The notes under the pieces: model-generated
The model's database searches: none
What the model was told of the DNA's origin: nothing
Seen by the model: only the letters and a program-made list of their open reading frames with translations
Shown here: positions 34,888-43,644 of the stretch, piece by piece
Layout of the letters: each line of letters opens with the position of its first letter
Numbering within the stretch: the stretch's first letter is position 1
Position numbers and translations under genes: made by a program
Assembly: GCF_036541405.1 (NCBI RefSeq)
Contig: NZ_JAZHFS010000002.1
Span: 124,001-188,000 of the forward strand
Length of the DNA: 64,000 nucleotides
From: Clostridium_AD frigoriphilum
Lineage (GTDB): Bacteria; Bacillota; Clostridia; Clostridiales; Clostridiaceae
Direction of reading: 5' to 3'

Positions 34888-36294
34888 TTGAGTTTTAATG
34901 TATATAATACCATGACTAGAAGTAAAGAAGAGTTTATACCTTATGTAGAAGGAAAGGTTGGAATGTACACTTGTGGTCCTACAGTTTACAACTATGCACA
35001 TATAGGTAATTTGAGAACATATATTTTTGAAGATGTGCTAAAAAAAGCATTGGAGTATTCAAAGTTTAAAGTTAAGCATGTAATGAATATTACTGACGTT
35101 GGGCATCTACAATCAGATGGGGATGAAGGTCAAGATAAAATGGCTTTAGGAGCAAAGCGTGAACATAAAACCGTATGGGAAATTGCTAAGTTTTATGAAG
35201 ATGCTTTTTTTGAAGATTGTAAAAAACTCAACATAAAAAGACCAACTATTGTATGTAGAGCTACAGAGCATATTCAGGATATGATAGAATTTATAAAAAA
35301 ACTTGAAGAAAAAGGATACACATATGTTTCGAACGGAAATGTATATTTTGAAATTGATAAATTTCCGGATTATGCAAAACTTGCACATCTTAGTTTGGAT
35401 GAACTTGAAGCTGGTAGTAGAATAGAAGTAGATCCTAATAAAAAAAATCCACTTGATTTTGTATTATGGTTTACAAATTCTAAGTTTTCAAATCAAATTA
35501 TGCAGTGGGAGTCGCCATGGGGCAAAGGATTTCCAGGATGGCATTTAGAGTGTTCTACTATGTCTGTTAAATATATTGGTGAATATTTAGACATCCATTG
35601 TGGAGGAATTGATCATATTGCTATACATCATACTAATGAAGTAGCTCAATCAGAAGGAGTACTTGGACATAAATGGGTGAAATACTGGATGCATGGAGAG
35701 TTCCTAGTCCTTGACAGTGGAAAGATGTCAAAGTCTAGTGGAAACTTTTTAACAATATCTAGTCTTGAAGAAGAAGGATATAGTCCTCTTGATTATAGAT
35801 ATTTCTGTCTTCAATCTAAATATAGAAAACAGCTAGTGTTCAGTTTTGAGAGTTTAAACGATGCTAGGAATGGCTATAAAAAACTTAAAGAAAGAATTGC
35901 TCTTGTTTTAAGTGCTATAAATACAAATGATATAGTAAGAGATGAGAAAATTTTATTATACAAAGAAAAATTTTCATTATTTATCAGTGATGATCTAAAT
36001 ATAGCAAATGCATTTACTGTACTTTTTGATGTTCTAAAAGATATTGAACTTAATAATAAGGAAAAATCTATTCTTATAGAAGATTTTGATAAGGTATTCT
36101 CACTTAATCTTATGATAATTGAAAAAGAAACTACAGATATAGATGAAGAACTTATAAATAATCTTATTGTTGAAAGAAATGCTGCAAGGGCAAGTAAAAA
36201 TTGGGCAAGGGCAGACGAGATAAGAGATGAGTTTATAGCTATGAATATTGAACTTCTTGATTCTAAAGAAGGGACAACTTGGAAAGTTAAATAA
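34888..36294 (+). CDS. cysS: Cysteinyl-tRNA synthetase
   Basis: This class I aminoacyl-tRNA synthetase (about 468 aa) charges tRNA-Cys. The HIGH-type motif is YNYAHIGNLRTY, zinc ligands include Cys in MYTCGPT and LECSTMS with the following GGIDH region, and the KMSKS loop is complete (SGKMSKSSGN). Length is normal. The AAGGAG site at 34874-34879 best fits a TTG start at 34888 (MSFNVYNTMT), although the open frame can begin at GTG 34879, which overlaps that site. It stands alone with a terminator after it. No T-box leader is present. Confidence 0.97.
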   Translation: MSFNVYNTMTRSKEEFIPYVEGKVGMYTCGPTVYNYAHIGNLRTYIFEDVLKKALEYSKFKVKHVMNITDVGHLQSDGDEGQDKMALGAKREHKTVWEIAKFYEDAFFEDCKKLNIKRPTIVCRATEHIQDMIEFIKKLEEKGYTYVSNGNVYFEIDKFPDYAKLAHLSLDELEAGSRIEVDPNKKNPLDFVLWFTNSKFSNQIMQWESPWGKGFPGWHLECSTMSVKYIGEYLDIHCGGIDHIAIHHTNEVAQSEGVLGHKWVKYWMHGEFLVLDSGKMSKSSGNFLTISSLEEEGYSPLDYRYFCLQSKYRKQLVFSFESLNDARNGYKKLKERIALVLSAINTNDIVRDEKILLYKEKFSLFISDDLNIANAFTVLFDVLKDIELNNKEKSILIEDFDKVFSLNLMIIEKETTDIDEELINNLIVERNAARASKNWARADEIRDEFIAMNIELLDSKEGTTWKVK

Positions 36295-36332
36295 AAATAA
36301 AAAAGTGACATTTTATGTTTGCATGCAGTGTG

Positions 36333-36364
36333 AAGGTTAAACAGTTAATAATTGTTTAACCTTT
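36333..36364 (+). terminator. Terminator after cysS
   Basis: AAGGTTAAACA pairs with TGTTTAACCTT around a nine-base loop, followed by TCTATTT. Confidence 0.8.
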
Positions 36365-36467
36365 CTATTTACTTTAGATTTTTATAATGCACTATAAGAT
36401 AATTTAGATTATAATATTATGTGTAGTTAAAAGTATAGAGAAATATTATTAAGTAGAGGTGATGGAT

Positions 36468-36962
36468 ATGGATAGAGTAAATTTAAAAGCATCAATAGTA
36501 ATTGCAATTATTGGTATAATTTTAATATCAGTCATATATTTTAGACCTGTAAGCATTAATAGAAACTATAGTGGATATATGTATGGTGAGAATAGTGAAC
36601 TCGATAAAGCAGTAGAAATAAATCTTGATGGTGAATTAAAAAAGAACTTATCTCTTAATTATGTATTTACAGGAAGTATAGAGGTGGATGGTATAAAAAA
36701 ACAGGTTGTACTAAAGCGAATATGGGCAAAGTACAATGTTTTTAAAACTATAGAATATAGTGCTTTTATAGAAACTAAAAATGATAAAACTGGTCAATAT
36801 GAGGTAAATGGAACAGTTAATACATCGAAGAATTTCAATGAAATACTTATAAAATTAGATGATGTAGACAGTAAATACAATAGTAAATTTAATATTTGTG
36901 GACCAAGTAATACAAGAGATGAGGCAAAGGGCATTATAACTAAATTGGGAAAAAATAATTAA
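36468..36962 (+). CDS. Unrecognised single-membrane-helix protein
   Basis: This protein of about 164 aa has one N-terminal membrane helix (ASIVIAIIGIILISVIYF) and an extracytoplasmic beta-rich domain. Visible stretches include YVFTGSIEVDGIKKQVVLKR and GTVNTSKNFNEILIKL. The family is not recognised. The ATG at 36468 is eight bases after AGAGG; earlier in-frame GTG and ATG codons overlap the ribosome site. It is followed closely by the mannose-6-phosphate isomerase gene, but no functional link is evident. Confidence 0.7.
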   Translation: MDRVNLKASIVIAIIGIILISVIYFRPVSINRNYSGYMYGENSELDKAVEINLDGELKKNLSLNYVFTGSIEVDGIKKQVVLKRIWAKYNVFKTIEYSAFIETKNDKTGQYEVNGTVNTSKNFNEILIKLDDVDSKYNSKFNICGPSNTRDEAKGIITKLGKNN

Positions 36963-36999
36963 TGATAATAATATATTAATAGTGAATGGGGGAATTGTA

Positions 37000-37830
37000 A
37001 TGTCAGAAGGAATGGTTTTAAAACTAGAGCCATATTTAAGCGAAAAAATATGGGGATGGGAGAAATGGGTACTTTCTTGTCATGAAGATGGAAAATCGAC
37101 AATAAAAGAGGGGATTTATAAAGGACAAGAATTATCTCAGATCTTAGGTTGTGGCAATGATTTCCCTATATTAAATAAAATTATAAAGGCGGAAGATACT
37201 TTATCTGTACAAGTACATCCCGATGATGTTTATGCTAAAAGAGTTGAAAACGCTAATGGAAAGACAGAGTGTTGGTATATACTCGAAGCAAAAGAGGGTG
37301 CAACCTTAGTATCGGGAATAAAGAAGGGCCTAAATAAAGAAAAGTTAAGACAAATTATAAAAGAAGATAAATTAGAAGAGTATTTAGAGCGCATTTATAT
37401 TAAAAGAGGGGATTTCATTTATATACCAGCAGGTACAGTGCATGCTATAGAGTCTGGTGTAAAGCTTATTGAAGTACAGCAAAACAGTAATATTACTTAT
37501 AGGCTTCATGACTGGGGACGTGGTAGAGAGGTCCAGATTGAAAAATCCCTAGATGTTATAGATTACGAAGGAAAAAATAAAGGTGGAAGAATCGAAAGCT
37601 TTGTAAAACTCGAGACCCCTTATTTTAAAGTTGAAAAAATCACTGTTAAAAGTAATTATTTTGATACTGTTAATGAAAGTTTCCATAGCTATACTGTAAT
37701 AAGTGGTGAGGGAGTAATAGAATTTAACAAAAAGAAAATGAATCTAAAAGAAGAAGAGACAATTTATATATCAAAAGGGACAGAATATAAACTTAAAGGA
37801 AATATGGAATTACTTAAATCAAGTGTGTAA
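37000..37830 (+). CDS. manA: Mannose-6-phosphate isomerase, class I
   Basis: This cupin-type zinc isomerase (276 aa) interconverts fructose-6-phosphate and mannose-6-phosphate. The zinc site is visible in LSVQVHPDD, KTECWYIL and IPAGTVHAIESG, and the QQNSNITYRLHDWGR block is typical. It is somewhat shorter than the usual 310-320 aa because the C-terminal cupin is reduced. The ATG at 37000 follows GGGGG with correct spacing; the earlier GTG at 36982 overlaps the ribosome-site region. Confidence 0.9.
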   Translation: MSEGMVLKLEPYLSEKIWGWEKWVLSCHEDGKSTIKEGIYKGQELSQILGCGNDFPILNKIIKAEDTLSVQVHPDDVYAKRVENANGKTECWYILEAKEGATLVSGIKKGLNKEKLRQIIKEDKLEEYLERIYIKRGDFIYIPAGTVHAIESGVKLIEVQQNSNITYRLHDWGRGREVQIEKSLDVIDYEGKNKGGRIESFVKLETPYFKVEKITVKSNYFDTVNESFHSYTVISGEGVIEFNKKKMNLKEEETIYISKGTEYKLKGNMELLKSSV

Positions 37831-37892
37831 AAGAATTTACAGAGAAAAACACAAGTTATGTTACCTAATTTGTTAAAAGGAGAGTTTAAAAG

Positions 37893-38585
37893 ATGAAACG
37901 AATGAAATTACTTAAAAAAAGCATGATATTATTTACATTGATTTTTGTTGTTTTCGCTAGTGGATGTGGTAATATAGTGCAGAAAAAGGATGATACAACC
38001 TCTAAAGATGTTAAAACACAAACAAAGGTTGTTACGGAAAAAGGAGCTAAGGACAAAAATCCGTTGGTTACTATTGTAATGGAGGATGGTTCAACTATAA
38101 AAATAGAATTATATCCAGAAATTGCACCGAATACCGTTAGAAATTTTGTTTCTTTAGCTAATAGTGGTTTTTATAATGGATTAATTTTTCATAGAGTAAT
38201 ACCAGGGTTTATGATACAAGGGGGGGATCCAAAGGGAACAGGCACTGGTGGACCGGGTTATGCAATAAAAGGTGAGTTTAGCGAAAATAATTTTAATAAT
38301 ACATTAAAACATGGAAGAGGAGTTATCTCTATGGCCAGAAGTACTGACGCAGACTCGGCCGGTTCACAATTTTTTATAGTGGTTGCAGATTCTGATAATA
38401 ATTCTACTGCTCTAGATGGTAAATATGCTTCATTTGGTAAGGTTACAAAGGGTATGGAAATAGTAGATAAAATAGTTTCTGTAGATACTGGTAGTAACGA
38501 TAAACCGAAAAAAGATCAAAAGATGAAAAAAGTTACTGTAGATACTTTTGGAGTTAAGTATGGTGTTGTGCAAAAGGTAAAATAA
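37893..38585 (+). CDS. Cyclophilin-type peptidyl-prolyl isomerase lipoprotein
   Basis: This lipoprotein (230 aa) has a signal peptide ending FASGCG (Cys25 lipidated), a lysine/threonine-rich linker and a cyclophilin domain from about residue 60. Catalytic-core elements include FHRVIPGFMIQGGDPKGTGTG and SAGSQFFIV, and the usual Trp-containing loop is replaced by LDGKYASFGKV. It should catalyse proline isomerisation in proteins folding outside the membrane. An AAAGGAG ribosome site precedes the start and a strong hairpin follows. Confidence 0.93.
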   Translation: MKRMKLLKKSMILFTLIFVVFASGCGNIVQKKDDTTSKDVKTQTKVVTEKGAKDKNPLVTIVMEDGSTIKIELYPEIAPNTVRNFVSLANSGFYNGLIFHRVIPGFMIQGGDPKGTGTGGPGYAIKGEFSENNFNNTLKHGRGVISMARSTDADSAGSQFFIVVADSDNNSTALDGKYASFGKVTKGMEIVDKIVSVDTGSNDKPKKDQKMKKVTVDTFGVKYGVVQKVK

Positions 38586-38605
38586 TTAAATCTATTTGAA
38601 ACATT

Positions 38606-38652
38606 AAAAGTATATATTTCTATAAAATAAATTTATAGGAATATATACTTTT
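38606..38652. terminator. Terminator between cyclophilin and gerQ genes
   Basis: AAAAGTATATATTTCTATAA pairs with TTATAGGAATATATACTTTT (one wobble) and is followed by ATTTTTTA. Suitable for both strands. Confidence 0.85.
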
Positions 38653-38736
38653 ATTTTTTAATGTTTTGGGCATTTAAGCTTTAACATAGAACATATAACT
38701 ATGGATACTTGTATAAAATTATATTTAGGATTTATG

Positions 38737-39171
38737 TTACCTAGGAATTTGATTTTGATTACCGAATACCGTTACAAACTTAATTGAATATATATCACAC
38801 ATTATTAAATTATTGGTACTACTTTCTTTAAGGACAATAAAACTAATGCCAACGTCTTGTAAAATGCCTTGTCTATCTTGAAAAGTATTAGTTCCAAGTA
38901 AAAAATCTACTCTTACATATTTACCGATTTGACCTTGCAACCAGCCTTGATTATAAAGTGGATTATTTACTATGGGTGATGTAGGGCCAAGATCGAAAGC
39001 TTGTGTAGTAGATGGAGCTGGGCTAGTAGAAGAAGCTCCGGGCATAGGCCCTTGCCTTGAGTCATCGTTCATGCCGAATTTTGGCATAGGAGTCATTGGT
39101 GGTTCTAAAGACGATGAATCGGTGTTCCACATTGGGGATTGATTGAAATTATTAGGTGGTGATATAAACAT
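38737..39171 (-). CDS. gerQ: Spore coat protein GerQ-like
   Basis: This 144-aa protein has a proline-, serine- and methionine-rich N-terminal half, a layout typical of coat proteins, and a C-terminal domain resembling GerQ: GQIGKYVRVDFLLGTNTFQD followed by GILQDVGISFIVL and a terminal MCDIYSIKFVTVF strand. In Bacillus, GerQ is cross-linked into the coat and is needed to localise the lytic enzyme CwlJ. Here it directly follows the cwlJ-like gene on the same strand (56-base gap), the same pairing as in Bacillus, which strongly supports the call. Confidence 0.85.
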   Translation of the reverse strand: MFISPPNNFNQSPMWNTDSSSLEPPMTPMPKFGMNDDSRQGPMPGASSTSPAPSTTQAFDLGPTSPIVNNPLYNQGWLQGQIGKYVRVDFLLGTNTFQDRQGILQDVGISFIVLKESSTNNLIMCDIYSIKFVTVFGNQNQIPR

Positions 39172-39228
39172 AAAATATCCTCCTTAAGAAATTATATTGT
39201 GTTTGAAATATTGTAAGTTCGATTTTAT

Positions 39229-39672
39229 TTAAGTAGTGAAATAGCGGGCTGTTGGATTGTAAAAGCAATGCTGAAGAACTGAAACTTGGAAGGTGCCACT
39301 ACCATTGAATGGGAATTCATAGGGGCAACCGGGTAGGTATGGATTAAAATACCATAAAGACTCGCCAGTTGTATATAATCTATTCCCAGCTAAAGCCCAA
39401 TCAGCAATATCATAATGTATTTGTTCTGGTGGACTTGACCAAATTGTTTGAGGATTAGCTATGCCGCCAAGTACAGAAGTTGCACAATCAAATTGGCCTG
39501 TTTGAAAAATAACTTTTCTTAAATCGCCTTGACCTATTCTAAAATATTCACCATCGGCTACATTAACTCTGTTCATAATTACAGAGGCAACGGCTTTCAT
39601 TCCATTTTCGCCCTCCCCACCAGCCTCACATTTTATTATTCGAGCCAATAACTCTCTAGCACTGTAAGCCAT
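39229..39672 (-). CDS. cwlJ: Spore cortex-lytic enzyme CwlJ
   Basis: This 147-aa protein is almost entirely a SleB/CwlJ hydrolase domain (Hydrolase_2). Characteristic segments are LLARIIKCEAGGEGENGMKA, with the catalytic Glu in CEAGGE, VASVIMNRV, and the late SLWYFNP block. There is no signal peptide and no peptidoglycan-binding domain, as in CwlJ and unlike SleB. It degrades spore cortex peptidoglycan during germination, often triggered by calcium dipicolinate. It is first in a two-gene operon with gerQ. A GAGGAGATGA ribosome site precedes it. Sporulation-sigma control is expected but no promoter was assigned. Confidence 0.93.
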   Translation of the reverse strand: MAYSARELLARIIKCEAGGEGENGMKAVASVIMNRVNVADGEYFRIGQGDLRKVIFQTGQFDCATSVLGGIANPQTIWSSPPEQIHYDIADWALAGNRLYTTGESLWYFNPYLPGCPYEFPFNGSGTFQVSVLQHCFYNPTARYFTT

Positions 39673-39897
39673 CTTTAGTCATCTCCTCAATTCGTTTTAC
39701 AGTATTATTATATTCATAATATTAATAATGGTACTTAAAAAACGAAAAAAAATATTGTCATAATTTTAGAAATATTATCTATAACATATGGTAAATTCAT
39801 TGAAAGTTTGGTACAATTGCAATGTATTTGTAATCTTATTTTTAAGACAAAATAATTTGTGGTAAAAGTGCAATATCAAATATACAAGAGGTGAATT

Positions 39898-41016
39898 ATG
39901 TTAAATAGTGGAGATATATTAGATGAAAAATATGAGGTAATTAGAACCCTAGGAAAAGGTGGAATGGGTGTTGTTTACTTATGCAAAAACATAATACTTG
40001 GAAATCTTTGGGCGATAAAAGAAGTAATACAAGATAAAAAAAATATAGATATTTTAACAGAAGCTAATATTTTGAAAAATTTAAATCATCCAGGTATTCG
40101 GAAAATAATTGATACATTTTATACAAATAACAATTTATATATGGTTCAGGACTACATAGATGGACAAACATTAAAGGAATATGTTAAGGCAAATGGTATA
40201 ATACAAATAGAAAAAATTTGCAGGATAGTATCAGATTTATGTGATATTATTGGTTATTTACATAATCAAAATCCAGTCATCATATATAGAGATATAAAAC
40301 CATCTAATATAATGATAATGAAAAGTGGAAAAGTCGTGTTAATAGATTTTGGTATTTCGAAAGTTTATAAGAATGATATGTCACAAGATATAGATAGGAT
40401 ATGTGCGGGATCTAATGGTTATGCAGCTCCAGAGCAATACGGCTCAGGGAAATGTTGCATGCAAACAGATATATATGGAATTGGAATGTTAATATACTTT
40501 ATGATGAAAGGGAGGACTCCGTATACAGGCATAGAGCCCCTTTTGGATGAGAATTATGGACCAGAAATTAATAATAAGCTGAAAAAGATAATACAAAAGT
40601 GTGTAAAAATTGATATTAATGAGAGGTATGCCGTAGTTGAAGACTTAAAAGAAGCTATTTCAAATATATTACCAAAGAATGAAAAAGTAAAATTAGAAAT
40701 CTTAAATGATTCTAATATCAGCAAAAGTGTAATTACTAAAAAAGTTAATATTAAAATTATAAATAAATCTATGTACGATAGGTCTATTAGGGTCTTTTTC
40801 TGTTTTACATTTGTAATTATAGCAAGTATTTATATTTTGTATGGGAACAAAAAAGAAAGTACATTTTCGAATACTGCAGATGCAAAAGAAATAGTGAGTC
40901 CTATAGTGGGATCATCAAGCATAGAACAAAATTCTATAAAGGAATTTATAAATAAACCGACAAGGAGAATTATGATAGTTCCGATAAAAGAAATATCTAT
41001 TTCAATAACGCAATGA
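39898..41016 (+). CDS. Membrane-anchored Ser/Thr protein kinase without PASTA domains
   Basis: This Hanks-type kinase (372 aa) has a Gly-rich loop LGKGGMGVVY, ATP-binding Lys41 (WAIKEV), the catalytic loop YRDIKPSN with Asp132 (Tyr replaces the usual His), the metal-binding DFG at 150-152 and an APEQYGSG activation-segment end. A membrane helix (FFCFTFVIIASIYILYG) lies near residues 300-317, followed by only about 55 extracellular residues. PrkC-type kinases carry PASTA repeats there; this one does not, so it cannot sense muropeptides in the same way. It lies between the cwlJ operon and a peptidoglycan endopeptidase gene. Confidence 0.93.
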   Translation: MLNSGDILDEKYEVIRTLGKGGMGVVYLCKNIILGNLWAIKEVIQDKKNIDILTEANILKNLNHPGIRKIIDTFYTNNNLYMVQDYIDGQTLKEYVKANGIIQIEKICRIVSDLCDIIGYLHNQNPVIIYRDIKPSNIMIMKSGKVVLIDFGISKVYKNDMSQDIDRICAGSNGYAAPEQYGSGKCCMQTDIYGIGMLIYFMMKGRTPYTGIEPLLDENYGPEINNKLKKIIQKCVKIDINERYAVVEDLKEAISNILPKNEKVKLEILNDSNISKSVITKKVNIKIINKSMYDRSIRVFFCFTFVIIASIYILYGNKKESTFSNTADAKEIVSPIVGSSSIEQNSIKEFINKPTRRIMIVPIKEISISITQ

Positions 41017-41037
41017 GTTAAAAAGAATGTACCATCA

Positions 41038-41055
41038 TTCTGAAATGTCGTTAAA
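41038..41055 (+). repeat. Solitary copy of an 18-bp repeat
   Basis: TTCTGAAATGTCGTTAAA lies 21 bases after the kinase stop. The identical sequence forms the inverted ends of the element at 48639-48761. No second end was found near this copy. Confidence 0.75.
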
Positions 41056-41107
41056 TCAAATTAATAGGAGATTATGGGAGTTAATTTATATTAATCTCTG
41101 ATAACGG

Positions 41108-41121
41108 TTACGGTAGCGTAA
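41108..41121. promoter_or_regulatory. Palindromic operator candidate upstream of the NlpC/P60 gene
   Basis: TTACG and CGTAA flank GTAG. The left half lies in AACGGTTACG (41103-41112), a 10-mer also present upstream of the exporter gene at 12415-12424. AT-rich sequence containing TATAATATAAT follows and may contain the promoter of the endopeptidase gene. Confidence 0.35.
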
Positions 41122-41219
41122 TTTGTTATTAGGAGTTCTTATAATATAATGCTATAATAATATCATTAATGAAATAAAATGAGAATTTATGATTTTAAAA
41201 CAATTAATGTGGGGGAATA

Positions 41220-42326
41220 ATGATGAGAAGAAAAATATTACCATTACTTATATCAATTGGGTTAACTATGTCTGTAAGTATGTCAACAATAGCTGCGCCA
41301 TTATCACAGCAACAGGATTCATACAGTTTAGCACAGAAGAATTTAGAAAAATTAGAGTTATCCATTGAGACGCTAGATTTTAATATTGAAAATATCTACT
41401 CTGGAATTGACAAAGCAAAATATGATATCATTAGTACTCAAAAGAAAATAGATCAAAATACAAAAGATATTTTAGTTGCACAAAGTAATATAAAAGGTGA
41501 ACAAGTCCTATTTAATGAGCGAATGAGAGCCATGTATATGAATGGTGCAGGTAGTTACGTGGAAATATTACTAGACTCAAACGGAGTAGGGGATCTTATT
41601 TCAAGAGTGGAAAATATAAAAAATATTGTAGAATATGATAAAAAAATTATAAAAGGATTAAATGACAAAAAAGAAGCTATTGAGCTTACCCAAAAATCAT
41701 TAAATGCTAATAAGGTAAAAGTTCTAGCATTAAAGGTAAGCAATGAAAATAAATTGGACAAGCTTAGTGCAGAGAAAAAAGTACAAAGTAAATTAATTGT
41801 TGAATCTAAAAAACAGCAGGAATTACATAAGGATGAAATATCACAAACATCTAAATATGATGTTGTTATGAATACGCAGAGTGTTAAACAAATTACTCCA
41901 TCAAGAGGTAATATGGTAAGAGATGTAGTTGAAGCTCAACCTAGCACGCGAGAAAGTGCACAACAATCATCATCAACTAGTTCAAATGCAATAATAGAAT
42001 ATGCTAAGACATTTTTAGGAACACCATATGCATGGGGTGCTAATGGCCCGAATACATTTGATTGTTCAGGCTTTACTAAATATGTATATGCTCATTTTGG
42101 AATAGATATGGGTAGGACTACATATGACCAGATAGATCAAGGTAAATATGTGTCTAGAGGGAATTTACAAGCAGGAGATTTGGTATTTTTTGGAACAGGA
42201 AGTCCTCATCACGTTGGTATTTATGTGGGAAATGGTTCATATATACATGCACCTCAAACGGGAGAAGTAGTAAAAATATCACAGATGACAAGAAGCGATT
42301 ATATGTCAGCGAGAAGATTTAAATAA
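41220..42326 (+). CDS. Secreted NlpC/P60 peptidoglycan endopeptidase (CwlO-like)
   Basis: This secreted DL-endopeptidase-like protein (368 aa) has a signal peptide ending near STIAAP, a long coiled-coil region (about 30-210) like those of CwlO and PcsB, a Ser/Thr-rich linker and a C-terminal NlpC/P60 domain. The catalytic Cys is in NTFDCSGFTK (about 282) and the catalytic His in SPHHVGIYVG (about 330), with a further His in SYIHAPQTG. In relatives the coiled coil mediates control by FtsEX. A GGGGGAA ribosome site precedes two adjacent ATGs. It is encoded alone. Confidence 0.93.
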   Translation: MMRRKILPLLISIGLTMSVSMSTIAAPLSQQQDSYSLAQKNLEKLELSIETLDFNIENIYSGIDKAKYDIISTQKKIDQNTKDILVAQSNIKGEQVLFNERMRAMYMNGAGSYVEILLDSNGVGDLISRVENIKNIVEYDKKIIKGLNDKKEAIELTQKSLNANKVKVLALKVSNENKLDKLSAEKKVQSKLIVESKKQQELHKDEISQTSKYDVVMNTQSVKQITPSRGNMVRDVVEAQPSTRESAQQSSSTSSNAIIEYAKTFLGTPYAWGANGPNTFDCSGFTKYVYAHFGIDMGRTTYDQIDQGKYVSRGNLQAGDLVFFGTGSPHHVGIYVGNGSYIHAPQTGEVVKISQMTRSDYMSARRFK

Positions 42327-42384
42327 TATATCGTACAATAATAACAAAAATGAATAAATAAACTTATTCGTATAAAAATAATTT

Positions 42385-42422
42385 CTTTAACACCGTGCTT
42401 CATTTTAAACAATGTGTTAAAG
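42385..42422. terminator. Hairpin between convergent genes
   Basis: CTTTAACAC pairs with GTGTTAAAG around a 20-base loop, followed on the plus strand by ATTATTTTTTT. It plausibly terminates the endopeptidase gene and perhaps the opposite gene. Confidence 0.6.
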
Positions 42423-42425
42423 GGA

Positions 42426-43520
42426 TTATTTTTTTCTGGAATTAGCAAGAAGCAGATCCACCATCGCACTATAGCTTTTTAGGCCGGATTTTTGACTTGC
42501 AGATTTAAGATAAGTATCATTGATTTTTTCACTTATTTTTTCAATACGACCAGAATAATTTTTCCAAAAGTTTTCATTATATATCATATCATTAAGCACA
42601 CCTTTACTACAAAATGAAAACAGTTCCTTATATTTTTGAGGATCATATTGTCTTAATGAACTAAGTGAATATGTTAATGCTGCAAGGGTACCAGAATATT
42701 TAAAATTTATATCAGGATTATTTATGCAGGCTATATAAGCAATAAAGTTTGCTTCATCTTCCTTTGCAAAGCCTATTTGATGAGCCATCTCATGGGATGT
42801 CGTAAAAGGTAGATATGAATCAGGTTCTGCCATATTGATATTTGTTTCACTTGTAAAGGGAAAATAAAAACCTGTAATCCCCGTATAACACATTGGATAT
42901 GAGAGTAATATGCCCTTAGGTGCTCCATAAGTACCTTTTAATATTACGTATTGTAATGAGGCTTTATCATACCCTAGGTGAGCAGTTTCTAAAATGACTT
43001 TTTTGTTATAGGGAAGTTCCATTACACCATTTTTATTTTGACTAATTTTATCCCTTAAAGTATTTGAACTAGTTATAAGGTCTGCACATAGATGTGCAAG
43101 TTCATTTGTGGTTGAATTATGAACATCTAATTTGAGTATTTTGTCTAGTGGAAGCCTTTGATAGTTAAAACCCCACAAAAGTTGAAATGAAAAATATATT
43201 AGTCCTGATGCAGCAAGTGTATTTAATAACAAATTTTTTAGAATCCTTGTTCTTTTAGTTTTGTGTCTTAATAAACTAAAAATTGTTTTAGAAATATACC
43301 ATAATACAAACATTGAAAAAGATATAATTATACATTCGGCAATAGAAAAGGGAAAAAAGCCTGTAATTGAACTTATAGTGGTAACAACTATTTTATAAAT
43401 AAATAAGGAATAAAATCTTTCTGTAAAATTTGGAAACACTCTACACAATTGAGTGAGTGAAATACCTATTGGTAATAGTAAAATTAAAAACAATTGTTTC
43501 CTAGATAAAGAAAATTTCAT
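42426..43520 (-). CDS. DUF3810 membrane protein with HEMAH metalloprotease-like motif
   Basis: This protein of about 364 aa begins with three or so membrane segments (for example FLILLLPIGISLTQLC), followed by an extracytoplasmic domain of the DUF3810 family. That domain has the zincin-like motif SHEMAHQIGFAKEDEANF, with two His in HExxH and a downstream Glu. The ATG at 43520 follows AAAGGGAG; an earlier in-frame ATG at 43541 lacks a ribosome site. No function has been assigned to the family; a membrane-bound zinc peptidase is a reasonable hypothesis. Its neighbours are envelope genes. Confidence 0.85.
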   Translation of the reverse strand: MKFSLSRKQLFLILLLPIGISLTQLCRVFPNFTERFYSLFIYKIVVTTISSITGFFPFSIAECIIISFSMFVLWYISKTIFSLLRHKTKRTRILKNLLLNTLAASGLIYFSFQLLWGFNYQRLPLDKILKLDVHNSTTNELAHLCADLITSSNTLRDKISQNKNGVMELPYNKKVILETAHLGYDKASLQYVILKGTYGAPKGILLSYPMCYTGITGFYFPFTSETNINMAEPDSYLPFTTSHEMAHQIGFAKEDEANFIAYIACINNPDINFKYSGTLAALTYSLSSLRQYDPQKYKELFSFCSKGVLNDMIYNENFWKNYSGRIEKISEKINDTYLKSASQKSGLKSYSAMVDLLLANSRKK

Positions 43521-43592
43521 AAAAAACTCCCTTTCATACATTATATGTATATATTGTAATTATATAGATTGATTTAAAACTAGAATAAGTCG

Positions 43593-43644
43593 TATAAAAA
43601 GCTCCAAGCATAAATTTTACCCGAAGCTTTTTATATCATTATTT
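43593..43644 (-). terminator. Terminator after mscL
   Basis: ATAAAAAGCT and AGCTTTTTAT arms flank an imperfect loop and overlap the mscL stop codon. On the minus strand the hairpin ends in TTTTTAT. Confidence 0.65.

Noticed and set aside
37000..37830. Truncation of the mannose-6-phosphate isomerase gene
   Set aside because: It is shorter than many family members but all metal-binding blocks are intact and short class I forms are common, so it is not called a pseudogene.
41043..41052. Spo0A box inside the 18-bp repeat (TGTCG core)
   Set aside because: The 0A box needs TGTCGAA; here the core reads TGTCGTT, so the match fails at two key bases.
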